A stretch of DNA of 22,187 nucleotides from Anaerolineaceae bacterium UBA4775. Lineage in GTDB: Bacteria; Chloroflexota; Anaerolineae; Anaerolineales; Anaerolineaceae. The position numbers were made by a program, and so were the translations under genes. The stretch lies in the NCBI GenBank assembly GCA_002403205.1, contig DHHJ01000002.1, positions 1 through 22,187 on the forward strand. Direction: 5' to 3'. Positions 21,860 through 22,187 of the stretch are shown in pieces; within the stretch, counting starts at the first letter, position 1; every line of letters begins with the position of its first letter. The notes under the pieces are model-generated. The model ran no database searches. It was not told where the DNA came from and worked only from the letters and a program-made list of their open reading frames with translations.

Positions 21860-22187
21860 TCAAGCAGCGTATGCATGTTGACGATACCAGTCCAGTCTGG
21901 CTTGCGCCGTCTCCTTGAGTCCATCAAGTGGATACAAGGCGCCAAACTGGTGTAGCGCCAGGGAGGCGCTCACGCCACCGTACCAGCCTGCCTGTAAGGC
22001 ATCCCCTGTCGTAGCCAGGCCGTACACGAACCCGCCGCAATAGGCGTTTCCGGCACCAGTCACATCGACGATGTGTTTTACAGGGTAAGCGGGAACCTCA
22101 AACAGGTTTGATACTGTAACATATTTCCATATTTCAATCGACAAAAAGAGAGAACTGCTTAAAAATAGACAAAACAAAAGTCGAAAG
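21860..22187 (-). CDS. PfkB-family carbohydrate/nucleoside kinase, C-terminal part only, cut by the window edge
   Basis: About 80 C-terminal residues are clearly PfkB/ribokinase-like: LFEVPAYPVKHIVDVTGAGN followed by AYCGGFVYG, then a helix-rich tail ending QHAYAA. The GAGD signature, whose Asp is the usual catalytic base, reads GAGN here; a minority group of the family (Mak32-like proteins are an example as I recall it) also has Asn. Upstream of about position 22110 the frame stays open to the window edge, but the encoded residues are hydrophobic and Leu/Ser/Phe rich (CLFLSSSLFLSIEIWKYV) and do not look like the expected glycine-rich PfkB strand. Base composition becomes AT-rich at the same place. 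The gene may be interrupted there, or the sequence may end in an assembly fault. The substrate cannot be told. Confidence 0.7.
   Translation of the reverse strand, partial: FRLLFCLFLSSSLFLSIEIWKYVTVSNLFEVPAYPVKHIVDVTGAGNAYCGGFVYGLATTGDALQAGWYGGVSASLALHQFGALYPLDGLKETAQARLDWYRQHAYAA

Noticed and set aside
1..22187. CRISPR arrays, tRNA or rRNA genes, insertion sequences, prophage genes
   Set aside because: No regularly spaced repeats, no cloverleaf-like stretch in any gap, no transposase or integrase motifs; coding sequence fills almost the whole window.

Overview
The window is a dense piece of a bacterial chromosome, nearly all housekeeping metabolism, with medium GC by eye and very short intergenic gaps. 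Gene content and domain architecture fit Chloroflexota, most likely class Anaerolineae: a bifunctional transaldolase/phosphoglucose isomerase, a polyphosphate-type glucokinase, a GT5 glycogen synthase next to malQ, and a long 7Fe-type ferredoxin. This assignment is inference from content, not from a marker gene. No rRNA, tRNA, CRISPR array, transposase or phage gene is visible.

Layout. (1) 79-1935 (+): the membrane protease FtsH, closed by a bidirectional terminator at 1952-1987. (2) 4909-2003 (-): a tightly overlapping operon yraN - miaA - acyl-CoA synthetase, driven by a recognisable sigma70-type promoter. (3) 5024-11254 (+): a CinA-like protein, a methylthioadenosine/S-adenosylhomocysteine-type deaminase fused to a CYTH domain, glycogen synthase, and 4-alpha-glucanotransferase. 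A strong terminator hairpin for this unit lies inside the end of the convergent neighbour. (4) 12188-11241 (-): an EamA/DMT transporter, divergent from a ferredoxin at 12275-12691 (+); their two promoters overlap at the -35 elements. (5) 15070-12719 (-): ruvX - mltG - polyphosphate glucokinase. (6) From the right edge down to 15324 (-): a partial PfkB-family kinase, a DMT-type sugar/nucleoside transporter, transketolase, ribose-5-phosphate isomerase B and the Tal-Pgi fusion, ending in a terminator at 15266-15299.

How the genes fit together. MalQ and GlgA handle alpha-glucans; polyphosphate glucokinase can turn released glucose into glucose 6-phosphate; the Pgi half of Tal-Pgi converts that to fructose 6-phosphate; Tkt, RpiB and the Tal half carry out the non-oxidative pentose phosphate pathway. 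The kinase and transporter upstream of tkt suggest that an imported sugar or nucleoside feeds the same pool.

Most worth a second look: the deaminase-CYTH fusion (6205-8196), translationally coupled to a CinA-like protein whose C-terminal PncC-type amidase domain has lost its active-site motif. Also notable are the face-to-face overlapping promoters at 12197-12246 (with a predicted leaderless mRNA), and the right edge, where a PfkB gene loses family resemblance and base composition changes abruptly. Many upstream start positions are rejected in favour of starts with a proper ribosome binding site or fitting promoter geometry (ftsH, yraN, eamA, ruvX, rpiB, tkt).
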